Source: Oscillospiraceae bacterium
GTDB taxonomy: Bacteria; Bacillota; Clostridia; Oscillospirales; Acutalibacteraceae
Assembly (NCBI GenBank): GCA_015065975.1
Contig: SVPG01000012.1
Span: 1-56,815 of the forward strand
Direction: 5' to 3'
DNA: 56,815 bases
Positions 35,974 to 44,944 of this stretch are shown here, piece after piece. The notes under the pieces were generated by a model, which did not search any database, had not been told where the DNA came from, and saw nothing but the letters and a program-made list of their open reading frames with translations. Position 1 is the stretch's first letter. Each line of letters opens with the position of its first letter. A program made the translations under genes and the position numbers.

Positions 35974-36303
35974 TCAAAAAATGCCTTTATTGTATTTGAT
36001 CATTGCATAAAAACTCAGAACCAATCCAACGATGAGACCGGCAATCATAACCGCGGTTCCGATTAAAATAAATATCTGATTTTCGGTATAAAGAGAAATA
36101 GCAGACAAGCCACTGAATATAATGACGGCACAGCCGATGATAATTGTTCCCAGTCCGACCATCTTCCCAAAAGGGATTCTGTCTTCTTCCGAAACGCGGC
36201 TTCTGTGGTAAGAGTGGATTGATGAAATGTTTCCGCGCATATTCGAGATGCCAAGACAGACACAGACAACGCCAACAAGAAAAGTTACAATAAAACCAGT
36301 CAT
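35974..36303 (-). CDS. Small membrane protein of unknown function
   Basis: A 109-residue protein with three hydrophobic segments (about residues 2-20, 46-68 and 75-100) and a conserved-looking polar loop after the first (MRGNISSIHSYHRSRVSEED). That loop suggests a real family of which I cannot name the number. It starts after GAGGAG, 32 bp past the MerR stop, so it is co-transcribed with the regulator and probably its target. Confidence 0.72.
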   Translation of the reverse strand: MTGFIVTFLVGVVCVCLGISNMRGNISSIHSYHRSRVSEEDRIPFGKMVGLGTIIIGCAVIIFSGLSAISLYTENQIFILIGTAVMIAGLIVGLVLSFYAMIKYNKGIF

Positions 36304-36335
36304 AAAATCTCCTCCTCGATTATATAATCCGTGAT

Positions 36336-37208
36336 TTATTCTGAAAACTCAGGGTTCAGTTTAAGAAATTTGCTGTTTGCGCGCAGCATCTGTTCGTAAT
36401 AAGTGTCGTACAGCGGGCTTATCTTTCTCATTGCGGGAATAAAGATATCGTAATATCCGCTGCTTTCGCAAAAGCTTTTCATATATTCCATCAGACGAAA
36501 TGCGGGTGAGTTTTTGAACTCTGCAGTCTGTCTCGTTTTACTGTATTCGGTTATGAACTCCTTGTTGTCGTTTACAAATGTCTCTATATCCTCAATGGCG
36601 CGATTCCTTTTCTCAAGGATACTGCCGATTATTTCTGCGCCTTCTTCGCCCGAATACAGTGACGACTGCTCGTCCAGAAATTCCCGAAGATCTTCGGGCA
36701 GCTCGATATCAGGCGCGTTGTCGAAGAATTCCGTGATTTGGTGAAACGCGGTCATCTGTTCATCTGTTTCGATTTCACCTGTAAGATATGCGGAAAAGTT
36801 TAGGCTTATAAATTCCCCGTAATAACCGGGAAACAGATCAAGCAATTTTTTTATAATAATCGTGTCCGCACCGATATTATCTATTTCAGACTCCAGATTT
36901 TCGACCGATTCTCCTGCCGCTATCCTTTTCAGCAGTTCCTGCTTTGCCTTTTCCTGTTCCAGTTCCAATGTCCTTTGATGCAAAATGCGGGAAATTTCCT
37001 CGGGGGTTTTGATTGTACGCTTTATATCACCGATGCTTAGCCCTAATCTGCGGTACAGGACGATTTGTTTTAATAATCGTGCATCGTTTTCTGAAAAATC
37101 CGCATATCCGTTTTCCATGATTTTTGGAACTATTAACCCTTGCTCAACATAATATCGTACAGCCTTTTTGGTTACGCCGCATTGCTTTGCAATTTCATTT
37201 ATTAACAT
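36336..37208 (-). CDS. MerR family regulator with large C-terminal domain
   Basis: A 290-residue activator. The N-terminal winged helix reads INEIAKQCGVTKKAVRYYVEQGL, then FSENDARLLKQIVLYRRLGLSIGDIKRTI; a coiled coil follows (about residues 75-125). The C-terminal 170 residues are helical and charged, with no Cys-rich metal site; they may bind an effector or carry a TipAS-like fold of low identity (inference). The ATG at 37208 follows GGAGGTGA. The promoter 20-50 bp upstream has a 19-bp spacer, so it is probably autoregulated. The region is AT-richer than its surroundings. Confidence 0.88.
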   Translation of the reverse strand: MLINEIAKQCGVTKKAVRYYVEQGLIVPKIMENGYADFSENDARLLKQIVLYRRLGLSIGDIKRTIKTPEEISRILHQRTLELEQEKAKQELLKRIAAGESVENLESEIDNIGADTIIIKKLLDLFPGYYGEFISLNFSAYLTGEIETDEQMTAFHQITEFFDNAPDIELPEDLREFLDEQSSLYSGEEGAEIIGSILEKRNRAIEDIETFVNDNKEFITEYSKTRQTAEFKNSPAFRLMEYMKSFCESSGYYDIFIPAMRKISPLYDTYYEQMLRANSKFLKLNPEFSE

Positions 37209-37227
37209 ATTGGTCACCTCCGCTGTT

Positions 37228-37258
37228 ATCATAAGCCGAGCCGTAAGGGAACAGTCAA
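37228..37258 (-). promoter_or_regulatory. MerR-type promoter with 19-bp spacer
   Basis: Minus strand TTGACT (37253-37258), 19-bp spacer, TATGAT (37228-37233), directly upstream of the MerR gene. Unlike the other MerR promoter in this window, the spacer holds no clean dyad. Confidence 0.75.
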
Positions 37259-37346
37259 TAGATAAATAAAAAATATTTATAAACCGATTATAATGTCAAG
37301 TTTTGAAAATTTCAACAGGGTACAGAAATACTGCGAGGCTTTAGGA

Positions 37347-37359
37347 CGACTGGATTCGA
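37347..37359. repeat. 13-bp copy of the tRNA-Arg 3' end
   Basis: CGACTGGATTCGA occurs here and within the tRNA gene at 37527-37539, in the same orientation, 180 bp apart. The intervening sequence (37360-37516) holds no gene I can support, apart from a small inverted repeat GAACCGC-TTT-GCGGTTC (37371-37387). Confidence 0.5.
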
Positions 37360-37470
37360 GACCGGCAGACGAACCGCTTTGCGGTTCATCTATGAAAATC
37401 TAACGGGAGAGTGCGGATAGGGGGAGAGAGCCTTACGGACGCGATTTTCGCGCTGTTATCTGCTTACCAA

Positions 37471-37520
37471 CAGGACGAAATAAAAGCAAAGGAGCCCCAA
37501 AAGGGCTCCTTTGCTTTTGG
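37471..37520 (-). terminator. Terminator after tRNA-Arg
   Basis: On the minus strand a hairpin AAAGGAGCCC / GGGCTCCTTT directly follows the encoded CCA and leads to T-rich sequence, the usual end of a tRNA transcript (core stem within about 37489-37512). Confidence 0.8.
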
Positions 37521-37595
37521 TCCGCCCGACTGGATTCGAACCAGCGGCCTTCAGAGTCGGAGTCTGACGCGCTATCCAACTGCGCCACGGGCGGA
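37518..37595 (-). tRNA. tRNA-Arg (anticodon CCG)
   Basis: The minus strand folds into a full cloverleaf: acceptor stem TCCGCCC (37589-37595) with GGGCGGA (37521-37527), D arm with GCGC stems, anticodon stem TCAGA/TCTGA with loop CTCCGAC (anticodon CCG, reading CGG), and T arm ending GGTTCGAATCC. CCA is encoded (37518-37520). Confidence 0.95.
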
Positions 37596-37669
37596 CGTGT
37601 AAAATACATTATATCATCTATATGATATCTTTTCAAATAGTTTTTATAATTTTTTAAGGACAGAAAAAG

Positions 37670-37700
37670 GGACTGCGTTTTACCGCAGTCCCTCGAGCTT
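37670..37700 (-). terminator. Terminator of the GNAT gene
   Basis: Inverted repeat GGGACTGCG/CGCAGTCCC (about 37671-37693) with a T-run on the minus strand, directly after the gene end. Confidence 0.85.
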
Positions 37701-37707
37701 TATCCGT

Positions 37708-38364
37708 TTAACGGTTTATGACAGAATGGCTGTGAATATAGAATTCTTCCTGACTCGGCTGCCACTTTTTCTCCTTCGGCGCAAAAAGCTTATCAAACTC
37801 CTCGACCGCTTCGGTGTCACCGCAGGGGTCTGACGCGCTGCTTCCGTGGTAGAACCATTTTCTGCCGTCAAGAGTATTCGGTACGAGTTCCTTGACGAGC
37901 AATGCGCACGGAAAGAAATCTCCCTCAAGGCAGACGTTGTATTTTGCGCAGCTCTTGAAACCGCGAGCTACATAATTGTCGGGGTTTCCGAAAATTACGA
38001 TGGTATCATAACCGAGCTCGATCGCTTTTTCAAATGAGTGTTCGAGCAGTGCCTTGCCGTAGCCCTTTCGCTGATAATCGGGGTGTATGCAGACAGGACC
38101 GAATGACAGAATCGGTTTCTCATATCCCGTTTCGTCAACAAGCTTTGTTTTGCAGTACATGACATTTCCGATAATTTCGCCGTCCTTTTCCAGTACAAAG
38201 GCGAGTTCGGGAACAAAATCCTCGTGAGTGCGCATAACGTGAACAAAATAGTGTTCGTCGCAGCCGGGGAAGCTGAGGTTCCAGAATGATTCTCTTGTGA
38301 GGTTCTCGACGGTTCTGTAATCGGAAGTGTTTTCCAAACGGATAATATAGTCATTTTTATTCAT
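37708..38364 (-). CDS. GNAT family N-acetyltransferase
   Basis: A 218-residue protein with one GNAT domain: RLENTSDYRTVENLTRESFWN at the start, the acetyl-CoA loop YQRKGYGKALLEHSFEKAIELGYD and GNPDNYVARGFKSC. Beyond the core is a tail of about 60 residues (DPCGDTEAVEEFDKLFAPKEKKWQPSQEEF). Relatives act on small amines, but the substrate is unknown. ATG 38364 follows AGGAGG; a frame extends 22 codons upstream without a good start. The leader upstream forms a long inverted repeat. Confidence 0.9.
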   Translation of the reverse strand: MNKNDYIIRLENTSDYRTVENLTRESFWNLSFPGCDEHYFVHVMRTHEDFVPELAFVLEKDGEIIGNVMYCKTKLVDETGYEKPILSFGPVCIHPDYQRKGYGKALLEHSFEKAIELGYDTIVIFGNPDNYVARGFKSCAKYNVCLEGDFFPCALLVKELVPNTLDGRKWFYHGSSASDPCGDTEAVEEFDKLFAPKEKKWQPSQEEFYIHSHSVINR

Positions 38365-38397
38365 TGTTTTTCCTCCTGAAAGTTGTTGACCGCAACA

Positions 38398-38439
38398 CGG
38401 GGAGGTTTGTGTGTAAGATAGTATTCGCAAACCTTCCCG
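38398..38439 (-). other. Structured leader of the GNAT gene
   Basis: A 12-bp inverted repeat with one G-U pair (38398-38409 with 38428-38439) closes an 18-nt loop, 34-75 nt upstream of the GNAT start. A competing short pairing (AGATAG 38416-38421 with CTATCT 38450-38455) overlaps its loop. No known riboswitch class is recognisable. Confidence 0.45.
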
Positions 38440-38533
38440 TTTACGCTGCTATCTCCTTTTTGGTGTAATGTTTCAAACAATACTCTCCTTGAAAATAATT
38501 TATAATTTCGCCAAAAGGCGTAATTATCAAGCC

Positions 38534-39874
38534 TTAATTAAAAAATTGGTCGATATCGTGCCCTGCGCCGACAACGTCCTCAAGCCCTATAAACAGCTTT
38601 TCGGCAACCTTAATCTCCTCCGAAGGAATTTCGGGAGCATCGGACGGTGTGTCGGGAACGCTGCTTATAACGTCCTGAGTGACAGAGACGATTTCGTCCT
38701 GCTCATCAACGGGGACGGGAGTCTCTTCCTCCTCCTGTGTGTCATCGACGGGAGCGTCTTGCGCCTCCTGCATGATATCGTCCGGGACCTCGGTATCTTC
38801 CTCTGTCGGCTGAGCAATTTCGCAGGAGTCATCGTCGTCGTCCGAATCGTCGTCAGAAACGATATCATCTACATCATACGTCTTCTCATCGCTGTTGTCA
38901 AGTTCTTCAGCTGTTTCAACAGCTTCCGCTTCCTGAGAAGCCTGCTCGACGGCGGTCATCACATCGCCCGAACAGTCGATTACCGTTGCCTTGACCTCAT
39001 CTATCTGAGCCAGCACGGGTTCGTTTATTCCCGCGAGTGTTTCGTTGAGCATGTCAAGCTTTTCGAGTATGGGGGAGAAGTCGTACTGTACGGGAGCTTC
39101 CTCACGGCTCGGTGTTTCGGCGAGACGGTCGAGCTTTTCGGCAATGGCGGCGAGAAGCTCGGTGTGCTTTTCGTTTTCGGGAATTACGATCTTGTCGCCG
39201 TTTGCCTCTCTGTCGGCGGCAAGAGCCTTGACCGCTGCGGTAGCCTGCTGAATGGAAAGATTGCCGTCGTCCTGACGGGCAATGAGCTGCTGCATAAGGG
39301 TCGACTGCTGCTCGATGAATCTGCCCCTGTCCTTCTGGTCGGCAAGTATGCTCTGCAGAACGGGCACAGCCTGTGTGAGCGATTCGGTCTGCGACTTGAG
39401 GTCGGAGACCGCCTGAACCATCATTCTCGACTGGTTTTCCGAGATCATATATGCCTTTTCGGTGTTGTAAGCACAATAAAGCAGGTTTTCGAAGGTTTTG
39501 ACACCGACCATAAACACGAAAAGAAGGATCACGCTCAGCAGCGCGCCTGCCGCCATTATAGCAACGGCAGTCCATACCATTTCGGGATTGTCGGTAAGGG
39601 TGAGCATATATATGCCGATACCGATGCCGCAAAGAGCGACGAGCACCGAGATGATTATGGATATGACCTTGAGCGCCTTGGCGTAATTTATACCGTAATT
39701 GCGCTCGGGAGTGCTTGTCATCTCAAAGTTGAGTCGTGTTGCGCCCTGCCTTGAAGAGGTGGGACGGAAGAAGGGGCGGGGAGGAGTCGGATCGACATTC
39801 AGCTCCTTTCCGCATATCGCGCAGTGGGTTTCACCGTTGGCGACGAGATTATCACAATACGGACAAGTTATCAT
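38534..39874 (-). CDS. Zinc-ribbon membrane protein with acidic tail
   Basis: A 446-residue protein of unknown function. It starts with a zinc ribbon (CPYCDNLVANGETHCAICGKE, four Cys), then two membrane segments (about residues 68-95 and 100-125), a helical region with likely coiled coil (about 130-290, with phrases such as ENQSRMMVQAVSDLKSQ), and a very acidic disordered stretch (about 300-430, Asp/Glu-rich) before a short hydrophobic end. The zinc ribbon lies inside, so the tail is cytoplasmic too. It ends close to a weak hairpin. I recognise no close family. Confidence 0.78.
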   Translation of the reverse strand: MITCPYCDNLVANGETHCAICGKELNVDPTPPRPFFRPTSSRQGATRLNFEMTSTPERNYGINYAKALKVISIIISVLVALCGIGIGIYMLTLTDNPEMVWTAVAIMAAGALLSVILLFVFMVGVKTFENLLYCAYNTEKAYMISENQSRMMVQAVSDLKSQTESLTQAVPVLQSILADQKDRGRFIEQQSTLMQQLIARQDDGNLSIQQATAAVKALAADREANGDKIVIPENEKHTELLAAIAEKLDRLAETPSREEAPVQYDFSPILEKLDMLNETLAGINEPVLAQIDEVKATVIDCSGDVMTAVEQASQEAEAVETAEELDNSDEKTYDVDDIVSDDDSDDDDDSCEIAQPTEEDTEVPDDIMQEAQDAPVDDTQEEEETPVPVDEQDEIVSVTQDVISSVPDTPSDAPEIPSEEIKVAEKLFIGLEDVVGAGHDIDQFFN

Positions 39875-39902
39875 AATGTAAGCCTCCGTGGAATTATGTA
39901 AT

Positions 39903-39931
39903 ATTATGTCGAATATATTCTACCACGTCAA
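39903..39931 (-). promoter_or_regulatory. Promoter of the zinc-ribbon protein gene
   Basis: Minus strand TTGACG (39926-39931), 17-bp spacer, CATAAT (39903-39908). Confidence 0.65.
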
Positions 39932-39993
39932 ACGCGTTATTTCAATCAGATTTATGTCTCATTTTGCAAACTTTCTTTTTTTATTCTGTAAAC

Positions 39994-40022
39994 TTGCCAC
40001 GATAGGTTATGTATGATATAAT
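39994..40022 (+). promoter_or_regulatory. Promoter of ychF
   Basis: TTGCCA (39994-39999), 17-bp spacer, TATAAT (40017-40022). Confidence 0.8.
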
Positions 40023-40067
40023 AATACCCGATTTTTACAATTTATAATTGAAAGGACGCATTTCAGA

Positions 40068-41162
<1,095 letters not shown>

Positions 41163-41163
41163 T

Positions 41164-41643
41164 ATGAATGAGATTACAATAGAAAAGTTAAAATCGGACA
41201 ATGCGAAAATAATCGTCGATTGGTGCAAGGATCGTGACGAAGATTTTCTCAGACAGTGGGCAGGTGCAGGATACAGCTACCCTCTGACTGCCGAGCAGAT
41301 TTGCGGCAGACTGGCTGAGGGAGCTCAGATATTTGAGGCGCATCGCGGCGGTGAGATGGTCGGCACGATAGAGATCATCGAAATCGACGAGCAGAATAAT
41401 TCGGCGCTTGTGGGCAGATTTGTCCTCGACCAGACGGTTACGGGCAAAGGTATCGGCGCAGAAGTGATGACGGCTTTTCTGCAGTATTGCAAAGAAAAGC
41501 TCGGACTCTCTCAGGTGACGTTATTCGTATTCGATTTTAATATCGGTGCACATAAATGCTATCAGAAATGCGGTTTTTGCGAGATAGGACGCGTTGAAAG
41601 ACCGAACGGCTGGATAGCGATAAACATGAAAAAAACGCTGTAA
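41164..41643 (+). CDS. GNAT family N-acetyltransferase (RimJ/RimL-like)
   Basis: A 159-residue acetyltransferase with ITIEKLKSDNAKIIVDWCKDRDEDFLRQWAG at the start, the acetyl-CoA loop FVLDQTVTGKGIGAEVMTAFLQYC and GAHKCYQKCGFCEIGRVERPNGWIAINMKK, typical of the subgroup that acetylates protein or small amine targets. The ATG at 41164 lies 1 bp past the ychF stop; an in-frame ATG at 41155 overlaps it. Neither has a ribosome site, so translation is probably coupled to ychF. Confidence 0.88.
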   Translation: MNEITIEKLKSDNAKIIVDWCKDRDEDFLRQWAGAGYSYPLTAEQICGRLAEGAQIFEAHRGGEMVGTIEIIEIDEQNNSALVGRFVLDQTVTGKGIGAEVMTAFLQYCKEKLGLSQVTLFVFDFNIGAHKCYQKCGFCEIGRVERPNGWIAINMKKTL

Positions 41644-41645
41644 TA

Positions 41646-41686
41646 AAAACTCCCGATTCGAGATTACTCGAATCGGGAGTTTTATC
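41646..41686. terminator. Bidirectional terminator
   Basis: A 17-bp perfect stem (41646-41662 with 41667-41683) closing ATTA, ending in TTTT. It separates the GNAT gene and the converging lipoprotein gene. Confidence 0.92.
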
Positions 41687-41692
41687 GTGCTT

Positions 41693-42376
41693 TTAATCTT
41701 TATAGGTGTTTTCTTCGAACCAGTCATATATCCACTGAATATGGATATCGAAGACGTCAAGACCCGATCTTGTCAGCCAGATCGAGCGGCTGTAATCGTC
41801 ATACATATCGATAACATACCACTTTCCGTCTATTTCGACACAGATCGCCTGGCAATCTGTCGATTCGTCTTCTCTGTCGATCGAATATTTGATATCGATG
41901 CTGTATACGATCAGCGAAGCGTTGGTGATCTCGCCTTTTACGCCGAAGCTTTCGGCAAGACGGTCAGCAAGCTGCGCCGTCTCTTTATCGGTGGCGTTAT
42001 ACTGCTCCAGAATCTTTCCCTCGATGTCGTATTCGTCATCTTTGAGAACACGAAGACGGTCGGATTTTTCGCAAAACGGCTTGAGCTTCCTGTCGGTTTT
42101 TTCCTTAGCTTCTGTTTCTGTGGATTCACGTGCGCACAGGGAGTCTATGATATAGTCGTAGTATCCCGGAGGAAGAAGAGACTTCATGTCCTGCGTGCTG
42201 CCGCTGCTGTGTATTTCAATAAGACGGCGGCAGGCGTCTGCCGCGCCTTCGGACGCTGCCGAATCGTCACAGCCGACAAGCATAAGCGCCGCCATTGCGA
42301 TGCAGAGAATTATTGAAGCGGCTCTTTTTGCGCCGCCGATAATTTTATCAAAAGTTGATGTGTACTTTGTTGACAT
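41693..42376 (-). CDS. Uncharacterised lipoprotein
   Basis: A 227-residue lipoprotein: a charged start, a hydrophobic segment (SIILCIAMAALMLVGC) with lipobox LVGC and an acidic mature part. The domain includes LPPGYYDYIIDSLC, AESFGVKGEITNASLIVYSIDIK and the ending IWIYDWFEE-type stretch, a small alpha/beta fold known in several Clostridia as unassigned lipoproteins. Cell-surface anchoring is supported; function is not. Its own promoter lies upstream. Confidence 0.8.
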   Translation of the reverse strand: MSTKYTSTFDKIIGGAKRAASIILCIAMAALMLVGCDDSAASEGAADACRRLIEIHSSGSTQDMKSLLPPGYYDYIIDSLCARESTETEAKEKTDRKLKPFCEKSDRLRVLKDDEYDIEGKILEQYNATDKETAQLADRLAESFGVKGEITNASLIVYSIDIKYSIDREDESTDCQAICVEIDGKWYVIDMYDDYSRSIWLTRSGLDVFDIHIQWIYDWFEENTYKD

Positions 42377-42403
42377 AGTTTTTTACCTCCCTTTAATAAC
42401 TGC

Positions 42404-42432
42404 ATTTTATCATATTGTATTCACTGTGACAA
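42404..42432 (-). promoter_or_regulatory. Promoter of the lipoprotein gene
   Basis: Minus strand TTGTCA (42427-42432), 17-bp spacer, TAAAAT (42404-42409). Confidence 0.75.
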
Positions 42433-42520
42433 GTTTTTTCAAAAACAAAACCAGAAAATGCTATTTTTCTCGCTCGTGCGGCATATTATTTACCAAGTAA
42501 CAGTGAAAGGATATGATCGT

Positions 42521-43114
42521 TTGGCGCAATATTCACCAAATACGGGCGGCAGCCTGCAGGAGATGATCGACCGTTACAGCCGCGAGCTGATGCAGTTTCG
42601 CGAAAAAACGGAGGAGATTGAACGCAATCCGCAGCCGCAGGAGCTTGCACAGCTGAGAGAAGAGCTCGAGCGGCTGGAGAGAGAGCTTGAACGGATAAGG
42701 CAGAACGCGGAAGGTCAGCCGCAGGTGGGCGGTATTTCGGATATGTCGGACGCTGCGCCGCCCGTTTCAACCAATGGTACGGCACAGCTGAAGGTGGTGG
42801 TATACGCCGCAGACGAAGCTATACCGATTCAGGGGGCAAATGTAATCATAACATCTGTCGGCGGAGATGAGATATATAAAACGGCAGTCACCGACGAAAA
42901 CGGGCAGACTCCCGAGATAGAGCTGCCTGCGGTGGAGGTATCGGGTAGCAATCAGCAGAACAATCCCGATTCATATACCGAATACAGAGTGAGCATAAGC
43001 GCAGACGGATATATTCCGCAGGAGCGCATCGCAAGCCTTGTCGCAACGACCTCGGCGACGCTGCCCGTTGCGATGACTCCGCGTCAGGTGTTTTCGGGAA
43101 GGGAGATGATGTAG
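42521..43114 (+). CDS. Coiled-coil protein with carboxypeptidase-regulatory-like domain
   Basis: A 197-residue protein without a signal peptide. Its N-terminal third is a charged coiled coil (about residues 12-65, Glu/Arg-rich), then a beta-sandwich resembling the carboxypeptidase regulatory-like fold (LKVVVYAADEAIPIQGANVIIT, VTDENGQTPEIELP, YRVSISADGYIPQE). TTG 42521 was chosen because AAAGG stands 10 nt before it; the frame is open further upstream. It is first of three genes that end 1 bp or 13 bp from one another, and the next two encode peptidoglycan-binding proteins, which points to the cell wall or spore cortex. Confidence 0.8.
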   Translation: MAQYSPNTGGSLQEMIDRYSRELMQFREKTEEIERNPQPQELAQLREELERLERELERIRQNAEGQPQVGGISDMSDAAPPVSTNGTAQLKVVVYAADEAIPIQGANVIITSVGGDEIYKTAVTDENGQTPEIELPAVEVSGSNQQNNPDSYTEYRVSISADGYIPQERIASLVATTSATLPVAMTPRQVFSGREMM

Positions 43115-43115
43115 C

Positions 43116-44516
43116 ATGCCGATAGGAGGAGAACCGTATATTCCCGAGTATATAACAGTTCATCTCGGTACACCCGCGTCGAATGCCCCGAATGTGACGG
43201 TATCCTTTGCCGATTATATTAAAAACGTGGCATCGAGCGAGATATATCCGACCTGGCCCGAGGACGCGATCAGGGCAAATGTCTATGCACAGACCAGCTT
43301 TGCGCTCAACCGAATCTATAATGAATGGTACAGAAGCATGGGCTATGATTTTGATATAACCAATTCGACCGCTTTTGACCAGTCCTTTGTCAACGGAAGG
43401 GATATTTTCGACAACATAAGCCGCATAGTTGACGACCAGTTCAACAGCTATGTGCGGCGTCAGGGCAATATCGAGCCGCTTTTTACGGCTTACTGCGACG
43501 GGGTGCAGGTGAGCTGCGCGGGGCTGAGCCAGACGGGAACGGTCACTCTCGCAAACCGCGGTCTGTCGCCCTTTCAGATACTTCAGTACTACTACGGCAA
43601 CGATATCGGTATAGTCGAAAATGCGCCCGTGCGAATCCCTGCGCCCAGCTATCCCGGCAGACCGCTCAGCGTCGGGGATTCGGGCAATGAGGTTCAGGGA
43701 ATGCAGGCGCGTCTCAACAGAATATCGCGAAGCTACCCCGCCATACCGAGAATAGACCCCGTCAACGGTGTCTTCAATCAGCAGACACAGGACGCTGTCA
43801 GAAAGTTCCAGCAGATTTTCGGACTGACCCCCGACGGGATAGTGGGCAACGCAACGTGGAACAGGATAAATTATATATATGTAAGCGTCAAAAGGCTTGC
43901 CGAGCTGACGTCGGAGGGGCTTGCACAGTCGGAAATCCTCCAGCAGTACCCGGGTGTCATACGACCGGGCGACAGAAACAGCGCGGTGATGTCGATACAG
44001 TATTATCTCTCCATACTCGCAAGATTTTACAACGAGATACCGCCTGTCGAGATGGACGGAATATTCGGCAGCGCGACGGAAAGCGCTGTCAGAGCCTTTC
44101 AGAGACTTTACGGTCTGCCGGAGGACGGCATAGTCGGACGGCAGACGTGGCAGGCGCTCGACAGAGCGTATACAGATGTAATAGATTCGGTCGGACTTCT
44201 TGAAGGAGGGGTCGTGCCCTATCCGGGTGAGGTGCTTGCGCGCGGGTCGAGGGGAGAAAACGTGCGTCAGCTCCAGGAGTTTCTCAGCTATATTTCAAGC
44301 AGTACAGGATCGATACCGAATGTTGCGGTTGACGGCGTTTTCGGCCCCGCAACCGAAAATTCGGTCAGAACCTTCCAGCGGATTTTCGGTCTTGCCGAGA
44401 CGGGAGTGGTCGGCGCTGCGACGTGGAATGCGATAGCGTCGGAATATGCCGCTCTCAGACAGGGCGAAACGAGGGTCACGGGTCAGGCGCCTGGTGCCGA
44501 TATCGGTATAGGTTGA
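43116..44516 (+). CDS. SpoIID-like protein with three peptidoglycan-binding domains
   Basis: A 466-residue protein. The N-terminal part (about residues 10-175) fits the SpoIID/LytB fold: VASSEIYPTWPEDAIRANVYAQTSFALNR, then YCDGVQV and GLSPFQILQYYYGND. Three peptidoglycan-binding-1 domains follow, each with a DG(I/V)FGxxTxxAVRxFQ-type motif and a GIVGxxTW end (about 185-255, 285-350, 375-445). No signal peptide is visible. SpoIID is a lytic transglycosylase of engulfment in Bacillus, but the catalytic Glu is not certain here. It begins 1 bp after the upstream gene's stop. Confidence 0.88.
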   Translation: MPIGGEPYIPEYITVHLGTPASNAPNVTVSFADYIKNVASSEIYPTWPEDAIRANVYAQTSFALNRIYNEWYRSMGYDFDITNSTAFDQSFVNGRDIFDNISRIVDDQFNSYVRRQGNIEPLFTAYCDGVQVSCAGLSQTGTVTLANRGLSPFQILQYYYGNDIGIVENAPVRIPAPSYPGRPLSVGDSGNEVQGMQARLNRISRSYPAIPRIDPVNGVFNQQTQDAVRKFQQIFGLTPDGIVGNATWNRINYIYVSVKRLAELTSEGLAQSEILQQYPGVIRPGDRNSAVMSIQYYLSILARFYNEIPPVEMDGIFGSATESAVRAFQRLYGLPEDGIVGRQTWQALDRAYTDVIDSVGLLEGGVVPYPGEVLARGSRGENVRQLQEFLSYISSSTGSIPNVAVDGVFGPATENSVRTFQRIFGLAETGVVGAATWNAIASEYAALRQGETRVTGQAPGADIGIG

Positions 44517-44529
44517 AAGGAGAAGGGAT

Positions 44530-44772
44530 ATGAGTGATTTTGAATATAAAAGAGCCGTGAGGGAAATCCAGCAGTTTCTCCGCTACATCTCGCTGACCGA
44601 GCGGGGGATACCGTATCTGGTGGCGGACGGAGTTTTCGGCGTGCAGACCGAGGACGCGGTTAAGATATTCCAGAGGATATTCGAGCTGCCGATAACGGGC
44701 ATCGTCAATACGGCGACGTGGGAGAGGATGCGGCAGGAGTATCTTGTCCGCAGAGCGATCGCAGACAGATAA
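44530..44772 (+). CDS. Small single-domain peptidoglycan-binding protein
   Basis: An 80-residue protein consisting of one peptidoglycan-binding-1 domain (VREIQQFLRYISLTERGIPYLVADGVFG, TEDAVKIFQRIFELPITGIVNTATWERM), close in sequence to the third domain of the preceding gene. It starts after AAAGGAGAAGGG, 13 bp past that gene, and ends the cluster. No export signal is visible, so export would need another route. Confidence 0.88.
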   Translation: MSDFEYKRAVREIQQFLRYISLTERGIPYLVADGVFGVQTEDAVKIFQRIFELPITGIVNTATWERMRQEYLVRRAIADR

Positions 44773-44786
44773 AAAGAGTGTACACT

Positions 44787-44817
44787 GACCTGTCGGGATA
44801 ATCCCGACAGGTCTTTT
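44787..44817 (+). terminator. Terminator of the SpoIID cluster
   Basis: A 12-bp G-C-rich stem (44787-44798 with 44802-44813) closing TAA, with TTTT. Confidence 0.9.
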
Positions 44818-44880
44818 GCTGCAAAACGGCTACATATTTAGGCTTTTGTATAAAATTTTGTTAATCATTCAATTTACCTC

Positions 44881-44909
44881 TTGAAATCTTTTACATGGTG
44901 TTGTATACT
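44881..44909 (+). promoter_or_regulatory. Promoter of lemA
   Basis: TTGAAA (44881-44886), 17-bp spacer, TATACT (44904-44909). Confidence 0.75.
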
Positions 44910-44944
44910 TGTGTTAATCTGTTATGAAAGGAAGCTGAAGGTAA

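Noticed and set aside
37411-37602. Plus-strand frame of 63 codons ending over the tRNA
   Set aside because: Its second half (PDWIRTSGLQSRSLTRYP) is the well-known false protein produced by reading a tRNA gene backward.
38468-39754. Plus-strand frame of 428 codons opposite the zinc-ribbon gene
   Set aside because: The minus-strand protein has a zinc ribbon, membrane helices and a promoter; the plus-strand text is composed of Val/Leu/Cys runs expected from reversing acidic codons.
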